Positions 13,332 through 25,024 of a stretch of DNA of 64,000 nucleotides are shown here, in pieces. The position numbers and the translations under genes are program-made. Within the stretch, counting starts at the first letter, position 1. Every line of letters begins with the position of its first letter. The stretch is from Nymphaea colorata. Taxonomy: Eukaryota > Streptophyta > Magnoliopsida > Nymphaeales > Nymphaeaceae. The notes under the pieces were generated by a model. That model ran no database searches. It was not told the DNA's origin and saw only the letters and a list, made by a program, of their open reading frames with translations. The stretch is taken from contig NC_045144.1 of assembly GCF_008831285.2 (NCBI RefSeq), positions 620,001-684,000 on the forward strand. The letters run 5' to 3'.

Positions 13332-13916
13332 ATGCCTGCCCGAATTCCTAAAGAATTGCTATTTTGTTTTGTCTTTTCAAAAGCACTAATGACATACAAT
13401 TTTTGGTATCCAGCCCTAGATCTGGTCGAAGAAGCACTAGTTTACCCAGTCCTTTCCAATGCTACAAGGCTACAAGAGGACCGAGTGAAAATGACCGAAC
13501 AGTTTTCAAGTCTCTTTCACGAATGGAAAAAGATGGTGAGAGGATTCCACATGCTCAACCGGAGACCTGTGTCAGAGAAAGGTCCTTTTGGCAGAGAAAG
13601 ATGTATCGACGGAAACTTCGATGAAGAGCTTGAAACAACAGACATTGCATTGGAACCTCTCCACAGCTCCCGTTCTCCAAAGATCAAAATTGGGTTCCCA
13701 ATGCTTGGCTTCCGAAACAAAGGCTTTGAAAACATAGATTCAAGACAAGTCTTCGTGGAAGGCCCAGACCACGTTAGAGGGGATTTCTGTTTCGCAAAGT
13801 GGTCAAAGACAAGGGCAGTATTTTCTTCTCTTCACGAGAACTTCTGGATCGGAGTCAAGCACGAGAGGTGTCGAACATTCCTGCATGAGCTATTGCTCAA
13901 GTCGAGCTCTAGTTAA
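13332..13916 (+). CDS. 194-codon open frame of unknown origin in GC-richer DNA
   Basis: An ATG-started frame of 194 codons in a stretch (about 13,073-13,990) that is visibly richer in G and C than the flanking DNA. The predicted product has an early hydrophobic run (KELLFCFVFSKALMT), then a mixed charged body and a serine-rich end. I do not recognise a domain. Just upstream, another frame (about 13,093-13,267) stays open and includes SFLVAIAWPLPEQIA. The base composition and lack of SSRs would fit DNA moved from the mitochondrion, but this is a guess. It may also be a chance frame, and I would not call it a gene without expression or homology support. Confidence 0.22.
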   Translation: MPARIPKELLFCFVFSKALMTYNFWYPALDLVEEALVYPVLSNATRLQEDRVKMTEQFSSLFHEWKKMVRGFHMLNRRPVSEKGPFGRERCIDGNFDEELETTDIALEPLHSSRSPKIKIGFPMLGFRNKGFENIDSRQVFVEGPDHVRGDFCFAKWSKTRAVFSSLHENFWIGVKHERCRTFLHELLLKSSSS

Positions 13917-14478
13917 GTCAGGCGTCCAGCATGAGCATCCCGCAAAGCCCACTGGATTGGATAGTCTCATTGGTCTGTTGGGTCGGAAGCTCTTGCTTCC
14001 TATTTGTTAATTAATTTCTGGTCCACACGACTTCAGGCAAATAAAGCAGATACTAAAGCTATGCCTGTCAATCGAGTAGGTGATTTTGGATAGTTTTGAA
14101 CTACCACAGACTTGTTTCATAGCTATCAGCCTGACAAATGATGATTGAGACGAGATTCGGCCAAGGTTGGATCTACTCAGAAGATCCACGACAAAACAAA
14201 CCGTGGATCTCTAATCCACAAATTTCAAATCTGTGGAGTGAAATCCATGGATTAGAAATCGAGCCACCCCCGTCTGATCACTTGCGCAAATCTCACATTA
14301 TCGACCTATCTCCTGCCATGGCCCTTTCTCCCCACCTAAAACCAACTAGAAGAAATAATTCTCAAAATCTTTCAAAAAGCAATTGAAACTATTGGCTGTC
14401 CATGGCCCTTTCTCTCCACCAAAGAACACTACGAAAATAAACTGTTGGCAATGCAATGGTTTTAGAAATAGCTTTTTG

Positions 14479-14503
14479 AGAGAGAGAGAGAGAGAAAGAG
14501 AGA
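14479..14503. repeat. (GA)n tract
   Basis: A GA-dinucleotide run in a purine-rich region that continues with GGGA-type runs at about 14,658-14,730. Confidence 0.8.
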
Positions 14504-14657
14504 AATGTTGAAGCTCAGTCGATGGAGATGAGAGCTCCAAGCCCTCTTTAGACACTACCTTTAACACTCCTAAGGGCAGGGAACTTCAACACTTTCGATG
14601 AGCCTGAGGATTTCAAGAAAGAGAAATAAAAACCATCAGCACTGTTGATGATTTCAG

Positions 14658-14730
14658 ACAGAGAGAGAGAGAGAACGAGAGGGAGGGAGGGAGAGGGATA
14701 GAGGGAGGGAGGGAGGGAGAGGGAGGGAGA
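14658..14730. repeat. GA/GGGA purine tract
   Basis: Alternating GAGAGA and GGGAGGGA runs on the plus strand. The matching minus strand yields a low-complexity serine/leucine/proline frame that is not a real protein. Confidence 0.8.
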
Positions 14731-14766
14731 TGACTTGCCTGACCATCTCCGAGTATATCTGCAGAC

Positions 14767-14935
14767 ACTTGAAAAGAGAGAGCTCACCCACAAAAGATGC
14801 CCTTCGTCTGTGATGATGAAGAGGAGATCAGTAAAAAAAAAAAAAAACAGCCACCACCACTGAAAAGAGAGAGCTCAGCCATAGAAGATGCCCTTTGCAT
14901 ATGATGACGAGAGATCGGGAAAAAAAAAGACACTA
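14767..14935 (+). repeat. About 91-bp tandem duplication
   Basis: Two adjacent diverged copies share GAAAAGAGAGAGCTCA and AAGATGCCCTT and each ends in a poly-A run. The first starts near 14,767, the second near 14,858. Confidence 0.65.
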
Positions 14936-15009
14936 CCATGGTCAGGGCCGAGAGAGAGAGAGAGAGGGCAAGGATGCAAGCTTTGCATTACCAAACACGG
15001 TTTCTAGAG

Positions 15010-15178
15010 GGTGAACAACGAGCTGAGCACGACTCGTTAAACCTCGACTCAAAATCGAGTTCGAGCCAACTATTTTAATAAACGACCCAAACTCGAGCTC
15101 ATTTTTCAACTCTTTTTTTAGTCGAGCCGAGTTCGAATTCATTGAACTCGAATGTTTTAAGCTCGACTCGCTTCGAGC
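15010..15178. repeat. GAGCTCGA-type element (second copy)
   Basis: It is rich in CGAGTTCGAGC, CTCGAGCTC and GTCGAGCCGAG, like the block at 286-555 but more diverged. I infer it belongs to the same class of non-autonomous plant repeat. Confidence 0.45.
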
Positions 15179-15384
15179 AAAAGTAGTAGTTATTTTGTTT
15201 TTTCCATTTCACATTTCATGCCATCCCATGGTTCTCTCTCTTCTTTTTCTTCTTCAATGCTTCATCCAAATGAAAAGCGTCTCATCCAAATGCCCAATAC
15301 CACCATTGCCCTTCTCATTTGCTGCTGAAAAGCCTATCAATGTACGCCTCTTTCTCTCTCTCTCTCTCTCTCACTCTAAATCGA

Positions 15385-15606
15385 GGGTCGCTCATTGGAG
15401 TGAGGGTTTCTTCAAAACCCTTGCTCCAACAAACATGGTTTCAGAACACCTTCGCTTGCAGCGAGTGAGGGATAAAACCCTCATTCACTGGAGCTTTGGA
15501 ATCTAAATCCCTCATTCGCTGGACCGAGGGTTTCTTTCTTCAAAACCTTGCTCCAACAAGCAAGGGTTTCAAAACACCCTCGTATGCAGTGAGTGAGGGA
15601 TGAGAA
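15385..15606 (+). repeat. About 124-bp tandem duplication
   Basis: GAGGGTTTC, CAAAACC, TTGCTCCAACAA and GCAGTGAGTGAGGGAT (with small changes) occur in the same order from 15,402 and again from 15,526. A CT microsatellite lies just upstream (about 15,351-15,372). Confidence 0.7.
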
Positions 15607-15607
15607 G

Positions 15608-15673
15608 CAAAGGGGGCCCACCCCGATCGGACCCAGGTCCGGGCCGAGGAAAACTTGGCCCGGGCCGGACCCT
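15608..15673. repeat. GGCCCGGGCC-rich stretch at the duplication edge
   Basis: It has GC-rich, self-complementary words (GGTCCGGGCCG, TTGGCCCGGGCCGG) unlike the AT-rich surroundings. It stops exactly where homology to 50,707 begins. It may be the end of a plant DNA element or a fragment of one. Confidence 0.4.
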
Positions 15674-17015
15674 ACAGCTGCATGCTTTAGCGACCGTTCT
15701 TTATTTTTAGTAATAAGACAAGATCTAGGAAATGACAAATTTGAATATGTGTGTGTGTGTGTGGATTCAAATTTGATGGATGCTAGATATTGTCGTATAG
15801 CTCAAAATAAAACATTATTTGCTAAAATATAGACACTGCAGGGGTATTAGCAACGGTTTATGGTTTGTGGTAGTGTGCTTTTATAATAGTTTATCATGAT
15901 TTCAACAACAGTTTGTGGTGCTTTCAACCATAGACTTTTAACTTTTTAATTACCTAACAACACTGGGCATTCAACATGCTATAATTCTCCCACATAAAAG
16001 TACTAGTAATATCTTAAGTAGTTTTAATTTTTATAGGTGAAGACTAAGTAGCACCAATGTATGGCATCTAATGATATTTTAATTAGATTACTATAAACTC
16101 ATGCACAAAATGACTTTTATCATATCTAAAGGGTGCAAAAGATTCCATGTTCGGTTTTAAGCTAGGCCTCTTTCAAATGCATCACCCAAAAATATTAATT
16201 AGCTGACAAGAAAGTTCTCAATGATGGGAAACCTCTCACACACACAAGATCAGTGGGAACTTCATAGCAAACGTCCTGTATATATGCTGCCAAAACACTA
16301 TGACTGACTCTAAGGGTAGGCACTGGGCCAAGCACCAGATGGACAAATGGGACCATTTGACCTACTTGCCAGATAAAAAAACACGCTGGGACAGCTTGCC
16401 TGGGTCGGGTATTGGGGGCTCGACTTGGCGCAAATGCATACCTTTATACTTCTTTTTCCCACATTCTTTGGCATGATGCCAGCATTCGACTCCCATACAA
16501 ACTCTTGACATATTCCCAATGGTTTCCGAAAATTAAAAAATGAAAAGTGAAGAGTTTCAAATATGGATAGATATCAGGTTGAGTACAAGATAAACATGAA
16601 GTTGATGGCCATGCCCTGGCCCAATAACTAAACAGAACAGGCTTGGACTGCCAATAAAGGCTTTGGGTCAGCCTAAGCACGGCATTGTCAAGCCTTGAAC
16701 CTAACCCAACCCTTTGACGTCCCCAGGTTGGGTTAAACTGCAGATGCCCTCTTTGACCAACTCCAATGATGTCATTGATCGATTCCTCAACAATGCCAAA
16801 CTGCTGATGCTGGACCGTAGATGGTCCGTGTGGGCCCACAGTTTGAGAGTGAGATCAAGATGGGAGCTACTTTGTCAATATTGTGGAAATTTCTCTCAAT
16901 GAAATGTAAAATCAAGTGCAAACTTAAAGGAACCCGTAAGCACATCTGCGTCTTTTAAAATGGGCGATTGGTGATGATTTGGCTAAATCATGCTTCATTG
17001 CGAATCACTTGAATA

Positions 17016-17250
17016 AAGACTGGCTGATTGCCTCAAGGCACATAGGGCAACTGGGCTGCAAGGCAGTTCATATCCAAGGAATTCAAGGTTTGAATCTTGT
17101 GGCTGCTGTCACATTCTAATGTGTTATTTCTCTTGTCTGCAAACCATGGCAAGAACAACATTCGAGTTGAACGACGTACACTACGTCCACCTTGGTGGTT
17201 TTATGAAGAAGATAGTTTCTTCTAAGTAAACATAAATAAATAAATCAATA
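17016..17250 (+). mobile_element. Possible tRNA-derived SINE, copy 1
   Basis: GGGCAACTGGGCTGCAAGGC is followed about 40 bp later by GGTTTGAATCTTGTGG, which resembles a degenerate polymerase III box B (GGTTCGAATC). The stretch ends in an A-rich tail of AAATAAATAAATC type. That order is typical of plant SINEs. I see no clear target-site duplication, so this is an inference. It lies inside the outer duplication and has a counterpart at 52,077. Confidence 0.35.
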
Positions 17251-18085
17251 TTAGCCGATTTGTATAACACTTTGGATCATCCCAAGCCAAGCCCCTACAA
17301 TTCAAATCAGCTGATTCCAACCAACTTTTACAAGAGAAAAACAGAATGTGAGAGTATGAAGAATTAAAGTGCCATTAAGTTGGATTGGTAGGTATCACAA
17401 TAGGCAACTCCTATTTATCAAGAATGATGCAGGAACATGTGGGCTTGTCTGTGGGCAATTGCCCACACAGGCACACAAAAATTACGAGTTTACTTGCTAA
17501 AGCTCCGTAGCTATTTTTCTGATCAGCATATGGCATCTCTCGGCCGCTGATTTTCTGAAGGGCCTGCCTGTCGACACTGGATATCTAGCTTCGCCACCGA
17601 CGAGTAACTGTGTTTTGCGATGACCCATTCAAACTGCGAACCGATGAGGTCGGTCCTTTTCTTTTGGAAAAACTGTGGAGTCAATGGCTGCTCATCATGT
17701 TTGACAAGTCCTGGATTTCTCAAAATGCAATCAGGGCAGGCCAGTCCAAGAAACTGGGCTCGATCCATCGACGATCCAGCCGTGCTCTTCAGATGGCCAG
17801 ACCCACCATGCAACTTCTTCTTGATTGATGTTTAATATTTATATGGTTCCTACTTAGGCGTTCTTCTAGGTCATGCACACAGACCTCAGGTTGGGTAACA
17901 ATGCCGGATGCAATGGTTTAGGCTACTTGTCAAAGAAAAAAAAATGTGACCCATGGTTGCAATGGAAATCTGACACAAGAATATTCCATGCATGTTTCTC
18001 TCTCTAATAGCCCACATCATCCGTTAATCTTTCCACCATCCTTAAGAGCTGTTTTAGAATAAAGAAACAAATCAGGCTAAATCAG

Positions 18086-18109
18086 AAAGAGAGAGAGAGA
18101 GAGAGAGAA
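18086..18109. repeat. (GA)n microsatellite
   Basis: Uninterrupted GA units. The same tract occurs in the paralogous modules near 25,315, 53,150 and 61,797. Confidence 0.85.
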
Positions 18110-18699
18110 ATGGTGGTGATAGTTGCTCATGTAGAGCCAGTGAGTGGAGAGCATTCAGCTGAGTTTGGGTAGATTGAGTTGAGTGCCCGGTTAAGGGTAC
18201 CCAATGTACATACCCAATAGTAAGGGGACATTTTAGTAATTTTCAAAAGGTATGTCCTTTAAAGTTTTTTTTTTTCTGACTTCCACTTTTGTCTTCCCAA
18301 TTTTTTTTTTCGGTGTGAATTGGGACTGTTTTCATCATAACCAGTGCACAAAAATTTTTTGCAGTAGTATGACACATATATAACCAGGTTTAGAGTTCAG
18401 GTGCACATGGGACAACACGAACATTTTTGTATTAAGGTAACAGTCATAATGAAAGGAGAGTGTCCGGTCCAAGAAAAGGTATTATAGAAAAGACATATCT
18501 TCAATATATACATATATGTATATATGTGAAAGATATTATGAATATTACGAAAGAGTTAAAAAGTCTAAAATAAACATCATTTTATTAAAAAATTCAAAAG
18601 TACCCCAACCCCATCCTTTTTGTCTATAGAAACATTTTAAAAGAGTAGAAAAAAGGTTATGAAAAGGTAAAAAAGTTCTAAAATAAACATTTCTTTATT

Positions 18700-19060
18700 A
18701 AAAAAATTGAACATATCAAAACCCTATCTTTTTCCACAGCATACTTGTGTGTTCGGATGTGCATGCAACTCAATCTCATATCGGGGCTTCGGGTCCACAG
18801 GCGGTGGAGAGAAGAAACTGCACTTTGGCCACCATCATTGTCATGGGATATCGCTTGTTGATTCCTCAATCGATGAGATGCTGTGGATGAGATATCACTT
18901 TAGAAAATCTGGAATTGGATCTCGAATTGATGGACTAGCATTTGCTTATCCATCTATAGGAAAAAGTTTTCTCAGACATCTTAGACTTAATTTCTTGCTT
19001 AGGTGGGCATCTGATATACTTTTGATGATGTATGTGGAGGGCTACATATCTATATGATCC
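18700..19060 (+). repeat. Recurrent module of unknown nature (GGTGGAG...CATGGGATATCGCTTG)
   Basis: The words GAAACTGCACTTTGGCCACCA and GTCATGGGATATCGCTTGTTGATT recur, diverged, at 32,745-32,830, 42,705-42,790, 53,790-53,870 and 62,395-62,475. A 116-codon frame spans copy 1 (18,707-19,057) but is broken in the other copies and matches no family I know. I treat this as a repeat module, not a gene. Confidence 0.5.
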
Positions 19061-19689
19061 AATATATTGCATGCCTAAGGTCTGATTTGTAGAGGTTAAA
19101 GGTGAAAACTGGAAGGACCGCACCTTCTTAGGCATGAAGTAACATAAAGCACCCTTCTAAATAGATCTGTTTTCTCTTCTTCATGGTTCGTAGTTGTTAT
19201 GTGTTCTGTTTTGTCACTTTCTGGTTTTCAATCTTTTTCATTGGAGGAAAGGGATCTAGGGAAATTGTGTACAGTCACTCACGTTCGGTTAGACTTCTGC
19301 TAAGCATCCCCCATTTTGTCTACCTATTTAGGGGTTGTTCTTATTATGAAAACTGTATGAGTGTCCCTGCTGCCAAATGACTCCTTAACAATAGTGGAGC
19401 TGCATTGCGGATTTTGTAAGCAATTTCTCGTACCAGTCATTGATACTTCTTTCTTTTTTAATTTTTTTATATACCTTAAATTTGCAAGTGAAACTAATAC
19501 TACCTACCCCCAGTCAGAAATTTGGCTTTGCCACTACCCCTTTAGGGTTCTATTTTTCTTCGGCTTGATCTCTAGCTTAAAACCATTTTGGTGATTTTTG
19601 GACTCTGCTTAGTTTGAAGGCGTGAAGCATAGACTCTCCATCCACATGCACCAAACTCCACATGTTAGTGATGTACTCCACATTTTGGT

Positions 19690-20400
19690 GATTGATTATA
19701 ACCTTGCTTAGCTTATCTTGCAATCAAGTTGAGGAGTTACCATGTTCTAAGTTTAAAATATACAGTTTTCCAGTACCTAACAAAAATTCTTGTATAATAA
19801 TGTAATTGCGCTGCATGAACTTCCGGCAGCCATTGCTTGTGAAATCAAATAGGTTTTTCGCGTTCAGAAACTGTCGAGGGAGCCCCTTGTTCTGTTCATG
19901 AGATATCAAATAGGTAATTAAACATACAAATGACAATAATTAATCCACTTTCCACGTCATAATTTATAGACAGCAAGATCAGAACATTTTGCCACGGGAC
20001 TTATGGTGGCTGGTGACATTAGCTAGTGATGTAACAAGTTCTTGCGTCATTGACTGGGGATTGCATGCAACTTTTTGTGCTTTCTGCACCCTTCTCCACA
20101 ATCCAAGCAATTTTAAGTAATAGTGGTTGAATATTCTTGTGTTGAGGAATTCCAATCACCATTTGATCAATAAGAGAGACATCTTAACGTATTCCTTAGG
20201 TAACCACAATAAGCATTGAACATGTTGTAAGAAGGGAAGTATTGAAGCGAAGTGTGGGTTGCTGTGCACCATTACCCCACATCAGTATTATTGCGACGAT
20301 GCTGGACCTAGTTGCTGTCACATCATAGTCCCCACATTAGACCCAGGTCGGTGACTCACGTGCCCTTCAGCCAAAAAGTCTTGGCTCCACCACTAAAGAA
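19690..20400 (+). repeat. Recurrent module with a small GTGGCAGAGC-type element
   Basis: It starts at ATAACCTTGCTTAG and continues through CTTCCGGCAGCCA. It recurs at 31,831, 41,975 and 54,674. The right part (about 20,228-20,396) begins AGTATTGAAGCGAAG and ends CTTGGCTCCACCACTAAAG. In the inner copies the equivalent reads AGTAGC(A/G)GAGCTAAGG ... GCCACTAA. Short elements with ends like GTGGCGGAGCC are common in plants. I infer a small non-autonomous element carried inside the module. Confidence 0.5.
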
Positions 20401-20642
20401 GGGGTTGAGATCACAAGTTGGCGGGCTAGCGTGAAATTATTCATGTCATGAGGAATCAATTTTTTGAAAGATCATAGTAATTTTGCTTTGCTGGGCCTTC
20501 CTACATCCTTTGATGGGATATTCATATGATCTATCTATTGTACAAGGTTGACTGGAAAATAAACGAATGTCATCATACTTTAAACAAGTTTAAGGGTAAT
20601 TAAAATGGTGATTAACAATGGATTGGTCTCGATAAAAAACAT

Positions 20643-20765
20643 CGCAAAAGATGCATTTGCAATGATCAATTGCTTGACCACGGTTTTCAATTATGGAATC
20701 CAACTTTTATGGCAGTTTTGAACAATACAAAATAACCATCCGAGCACAGAAATAGCTGCCTAATT
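20643..20765 (-). pseudogene. Short piece of the probable plant-mobile-domain sequence
   Basis: Its minus strand repeats the sequence found upstream of the PMD fragment at 24,830-24,930 (AAAGATGCATTTGCAA on the plus strand). In the minus-strand PMD frame this codes for an IVANASF-like run. Counterparts lie at 55,684 and 61,370. It is too short to identify alone, and the assignment rests on the neighbour at 24,553. Confidence 0.3.
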
Positions 20766-20796
20766 TCAACACACACACACACACACACTCATATAT

Positions 20797-20928
<132 letters not shown>

Positions 20929-21554
20929 CCACTAGCATTGATTTGTTTGATGCTTCTAGTATGTTTTCTATCTGGGAAGATGCCTAACCCAACAAATAAC
21001 AAACATTATCTAAGTCTACAGATGACCTTGCTCAATTATATGTCTAAACTAGTCATGAGTCATTATTTATTTCTGACAATGAAATAAGTACATTTTATTT
21101 AGGGTTTACCATCACAGAGGCTGATTATGTTGAATTTCAATGAACCCGCAACTGTGGTACAGCTGATACAGAATTGGCTCTAGGGATTAAATACCCCTCT
21201 TGTTGAGCGGTAGGATGAAATACCCATCTTGCTCACCCGGCACAAGGAAAGATCTCTATAGAGTGTATTTATTTTTCAAATTGGTACAGTCTTAACACAA
21301 AAAATATGGTCGATTGAATGCTAGTTGGGTCTGGCTCATGGCAAACATTGACCAAAGAAACACTGGATTTATGAGTCATTTGACCCAAATAATGAAAATG
21401 TTTAATTGATAACATATTTTTTCTGGTCTTATTAAGAAAGAAAATGATGGCTATTAATTGCCAGACCCTTCAAGATTTTATCATCTAGCTAGCCCTAGTC
21501 CAGCTTCATCCACATTTTCTTGTCATTTTGTGCCTTACCAGTGTGCAAATCAAA

Positions 21555-21782
21555 ATAAAGTTCTTTCTTTCTATTCAAACAACTTAAATTATTTCTTTCT
21601 TTTCCTTTATGTAGTTTAAACAAACATAGTTTGAACAATTCTTTTTCTTTCTATTCAAACAAGCTTTTATAACAATTTGTTTCATTCCATTTTCTTTCCT
21701 CTCCTTTTCCTCCCAAATCCTTTCTTTCCCTTTCCATTCTTTTCCTTTTATACTAATTTCTCTCCATCCAAACAGGTGCTAT
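21555..21782. repeat. Pyrimidine-rich element ending CCAAACAGGTGCTAT
   Basis: A TTTCTTTC/CCTTTT-rich stretch that starts near ATTCAAAC and ends TCCATCCAAACAGGTGCTAT. Copy 2 (58,331-58,532) is nearly the same. Its form (pyrimidine-rich, ATTCAAACAAGC repeats, CAAACAGGTGCTA end) resembles small non-autonomous plant DNA elements. I saw no definite inverted ends. Confidence 0.4.
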
Positions 21783-23094
21783 AAAGTCAATGAAAAATTT
21801 ATTTCACAATTGGGATTGTGTTGCCTAAAGCCTCTCTAAGAGCCAGCACGTTTGAAATGACCTTGTATAAGAAGTTACATGGGGAAATAGGTTGCTACTG
21901 GTGTACACTTGTAGCTCCTTCTATCTTGAGATTCAGAACAGTCAGAGTGTTGTTAAACTTCTTCACCATTCATCTTATTCCCAAGAAAACTTCAATCCTA
22001 CTCCTCGGTACTGTTGAAAAAGGGACCTGAAGGATCCACTACGCCCTGAAGCGCTCTCCACTTTCAAACTAAAGTTGCATACTTCAGTTGTTTTGCTAAA
22101 ACAGATCTTAGGATTTGTCGGGCTCATCCCTCTTTTCCACTCGCCAGCACAGACTACTATTTAAAATAAGAACAAAACATGTAATTCCCGTCTCTCGCTC
22201 TCTCTCTCTCTCTCTCTCATGCTCTCTTTATGCAAGAGAAGTCAAAGGGCATGGACCTGTTACTCTGTTTCTTTCTTCCACCACACTTTCACTTTCAGTG
22301 GTAGACAAGTAAAAAAAGAGAGGAATGGCCCCGTTGAGTAGAAACCATTAATTTACATGATATGACATTGTTGATAGTAAAGTTCCTGTCTTGGTGGGAA
22401 AGACGCAGACTTAGAGGTGGAATAGAAAGGCTCGAATCAAAATACTTATGTGAAGTTGGTAGATTGTGCTTCCCATGGCAATATGGTGGCTATCGAAGAC
22501 AGGAATTATGAATACCATGGCAACAAGAAAAATGCAAATCTGTTACATCAGAAGCAATTGACAGTCAAATTTATATGATTCTACATGTGCTAATTATGAC
22601 TCTTCAAGCAGAAGAACAAGTTTCCGCAACTTTTCATCATTTTTTATGAAGGAAGTCTCTCACGTATATCACCGACTTCAACACAAAGCAGCATCACCAC
22701 AAAAGCATATAGAAAACACATTTGCTAATGGAACCACATCTGAAAGACACCCTGCCTTGATCGACCAGCTTCCCTTCCCTATTTTAAAGCTATTCACAGT
22801 ACCTACACCACAGTCCTCTTGAATCTTCATGGTTGCCGATCGTCACTAGCTAATGCCGGAAGGAATTCCATCTTTCTGTTTGGTCTCTCCCCCCCTCTCT
22901 CTAGACGTGCATAAGAACTCAAAACACGTGGAGCTGTCACATTATTTCTTTCTTCCACCACACTTCACTTTTAGTGGTGGAGAAGTCAAAAAAGAGGGGA
23001 CCCACCCTGTTGAATAGAAACAAATAATTTACATTGATAAGACTTTTCTCAATATTTTTTGTTATAAAACAGATAGCACTGTCATTGAAAATTA

Positions 23095-23197
23095 TATATA
23101 TATATATATATATTATGCGTGTGTGTATATATATATATATATAAGTATATAGACACACACACTACTTCGATCACAAACAAAAACCAACAGACCTCTT

Positions 23198-23268
<71 letters not shown>

Positions 23269-23475
23269 CCTACTTGGATCACAAACAAAAACCAACAGAA
23301 GTGAAAATACATCACTTCTTTCTCTTTATTTTTCTCCTAACTATCTATCAAGTTAGATCGGACAACCACGATTAGATGGCTGAATAACTCTAAAAAGTCA
23401 GTTCACCTTTCAATATATATATACACACACATACACTACTTCGATCACAAACAAAAACCAACAGTTCTCTTGCAA

Positions 23476-23512
<37 letters not shown>

Positions 23513-23583
23513 GTATATATATATATACACACACACATACACACCCTACTTGGATCATAAACCAAAACCAACAAACCTCTTAC

Positions 23584-23614
<31 letters not shown>

Positions 23615-23660
23615 TACCTCGATCACAAAAACAAAAACCAACAGACCTCTTATATTTGTG
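23095..23660 (+). repeat. Compound (TA)n-(CA)n minisatellite with a conserved 40-bp spacer, five copies
   Basis: The spacer CACTACTTCGATCACAAAC...ACCAACAGACCTCTTACA occurs five times (near 23,159, 23,263, 23,427, 23,541 and 23,601), each time separated by TA runs and CA runs of different length. The third spacer follows a 100-bp stretch of other sequence. The counterpart at 60,050-60,330 has three spacers. The long tyrosine/isoleucine frames read through it are artefacts. Confidence 0.85.
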
Positions 23661-24552
23661 TTAAAAAGTGTTCTGAACAAAATACGAATTTCCTAATGTC
23701 TTCATCATAAACACTAATTTAATCTAAACAATGTTTAAGTTCAAATTACTTTTATAAAAAAAGTATTTTTTCTACTACTAAAATTTTGATGTTATAAGTG
23801 CCATTCCTTTTCTAATTATTATGGTATATTAATAAAATAAAAAATAACTAACTTAATGTATGTTTATCACCAAATATATTTTTCGATAGTGCTAAATTAT
23901 AAAGAAAGGAATTTTAATAGGCCCTGCTTTTGTCCCTTACGTAAGTGGTATGTTATTTATATATACATATATATGCACATGCACACACACGAGAGAGACA
24001 GAGAGAGAGAGAGAGTTTGTATTAAATGAAACTAAAAACATCCAAGGAGTAATGGATGCCACAGTACAACTTAAAAAAACAGGACGAAACAAAAGAAAAT
24101 AGAAGCAGCAGAGAAGAAGAGAGGAACCAATCCGACAGCGAGAAATCCTTCAGGATAGCTAAAAGCTCCATTCTTAGGGTTTGCAATAAGTGGTGGAAAA
24201 CGAAACAAGCTTTAGGATAGAAGACTTAATTGGGAATGATCCAAATCTTCCATCAAAGGAGGATTTGGTGATGGATACAAAAGAGATACATGGGCTCTAC
24301 TACATCAACTAAATCGAAGACAAACAAGGCCACCACCAACAACAATCAAATTCTCTCGGGCCAACTAAAATGAAGACAAGCAAGGCCAGGAGAAAGACAA
24401 AGAATGTATTGTTGTTTCTTTGCTGTTCTTAATTTGTACTTTGGTGTCTTCTTGTCATCTAATTTACATTTTTTTTTCATTTTACATGTGAAAATTGGAT
24501 TGAATCAACCTATTTCATGATTTTATCATCCAGATAGCACTAGCTTTGATAG

Positions 24553-24823
24553 TCATACATGAAAAGACCTCAATACTTGGTCCGTTTCTTGTGAAGTTAC
24601 ATCATGTTTTGCATGTCTCCATTTATTTTGTAGCTCTAAAACAATTAATGACATCGAATTTTCTCTATATGCCACAGCTTTCTTAAACTCCAAATCTGTC
24701 AACCCTAAAAGGTCACTGCTCTTCCCTATCAAGCTGTAGCTGGATGTCCCCAGCACGGGTTTTCCATGAGTTCTCAAATGCAACAACCTAGCAACGTCTT
24801 CTAGGTGATTGTCACCTCGAATC
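24553..24823 (-). pseudogene. Probable plant mobile domain (PMD/MAIN-like) fragment
   Basis: On the minus strand the frame reads FEVTIT then, after a one-base loss, LEDVARLLHLRTHGKPV, then LLGLTDLEFKKAV and LELQNKWRHAKHDVTSQ. The pattern VTITLEDVA.LL.L...G.PV is the hallmark of the plant mobile domain, a family found in MAIN/MAIL proteins and often carried by transposable elements. The frameshift (ACAATCACC|TAGAAGAC) is also present in the copy at 61,105. The upstream sequence continues in the TIT frame with MVRQLIVANASFDG. The piece covers only the domain's middle. I identify it by motif only and am moderately sure. Confidence 0.5.
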
Positions 24824-24957
24824 CATCAAAAGATGCATTTGCAACGATCAGTTGCCTGACCATGGTTTTAAATAATGGAATACAACTTTTACAGCTGTTT
24901 TTAATGATACAAAATAACAATTCGAGCACAAAAATAGCTGTCTGATTTCAATATACA

Positions 24958-24960
<3 letters not shown>

Positions 24961-25022
<62 letters not shown>
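24961..25022. repeat. (TA)n microsatellite
   Basis: About 30 uninterrupted TA units, much longer than the counterpart at 61,505-61,524. Confidence 0.9.

Positions 25023-25024
<2 letters not shown>

Noticed and set aside
14140-14270. Possible inverted-repeat element around GTGGATCTCTAATCCAC
   Set aside because: Arms are short and imperfect and no terminal repeats or target-site duplications were found.
17523-17813. Overlapping frames on both strands near 17.6 kb and 52.7 kb
   Set aside because: They lie in a dispersed element also found at 41.2-41.5 kb. Frames on both strands are equally open, which argues against coding.
18707-19057. 116-codon frame in outer copy 1
   Set aside because: The counterpart in copy 2 is interrupted and the other module copies do not keep the frame, so it is not under coding constraint.
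21818-22030. 70-codon frame starting MLPKASLRAS, kept in 58,569-58,763
   Set aside because: The frame is kept only because the duplicates are young; ends differ and no domain is visible.
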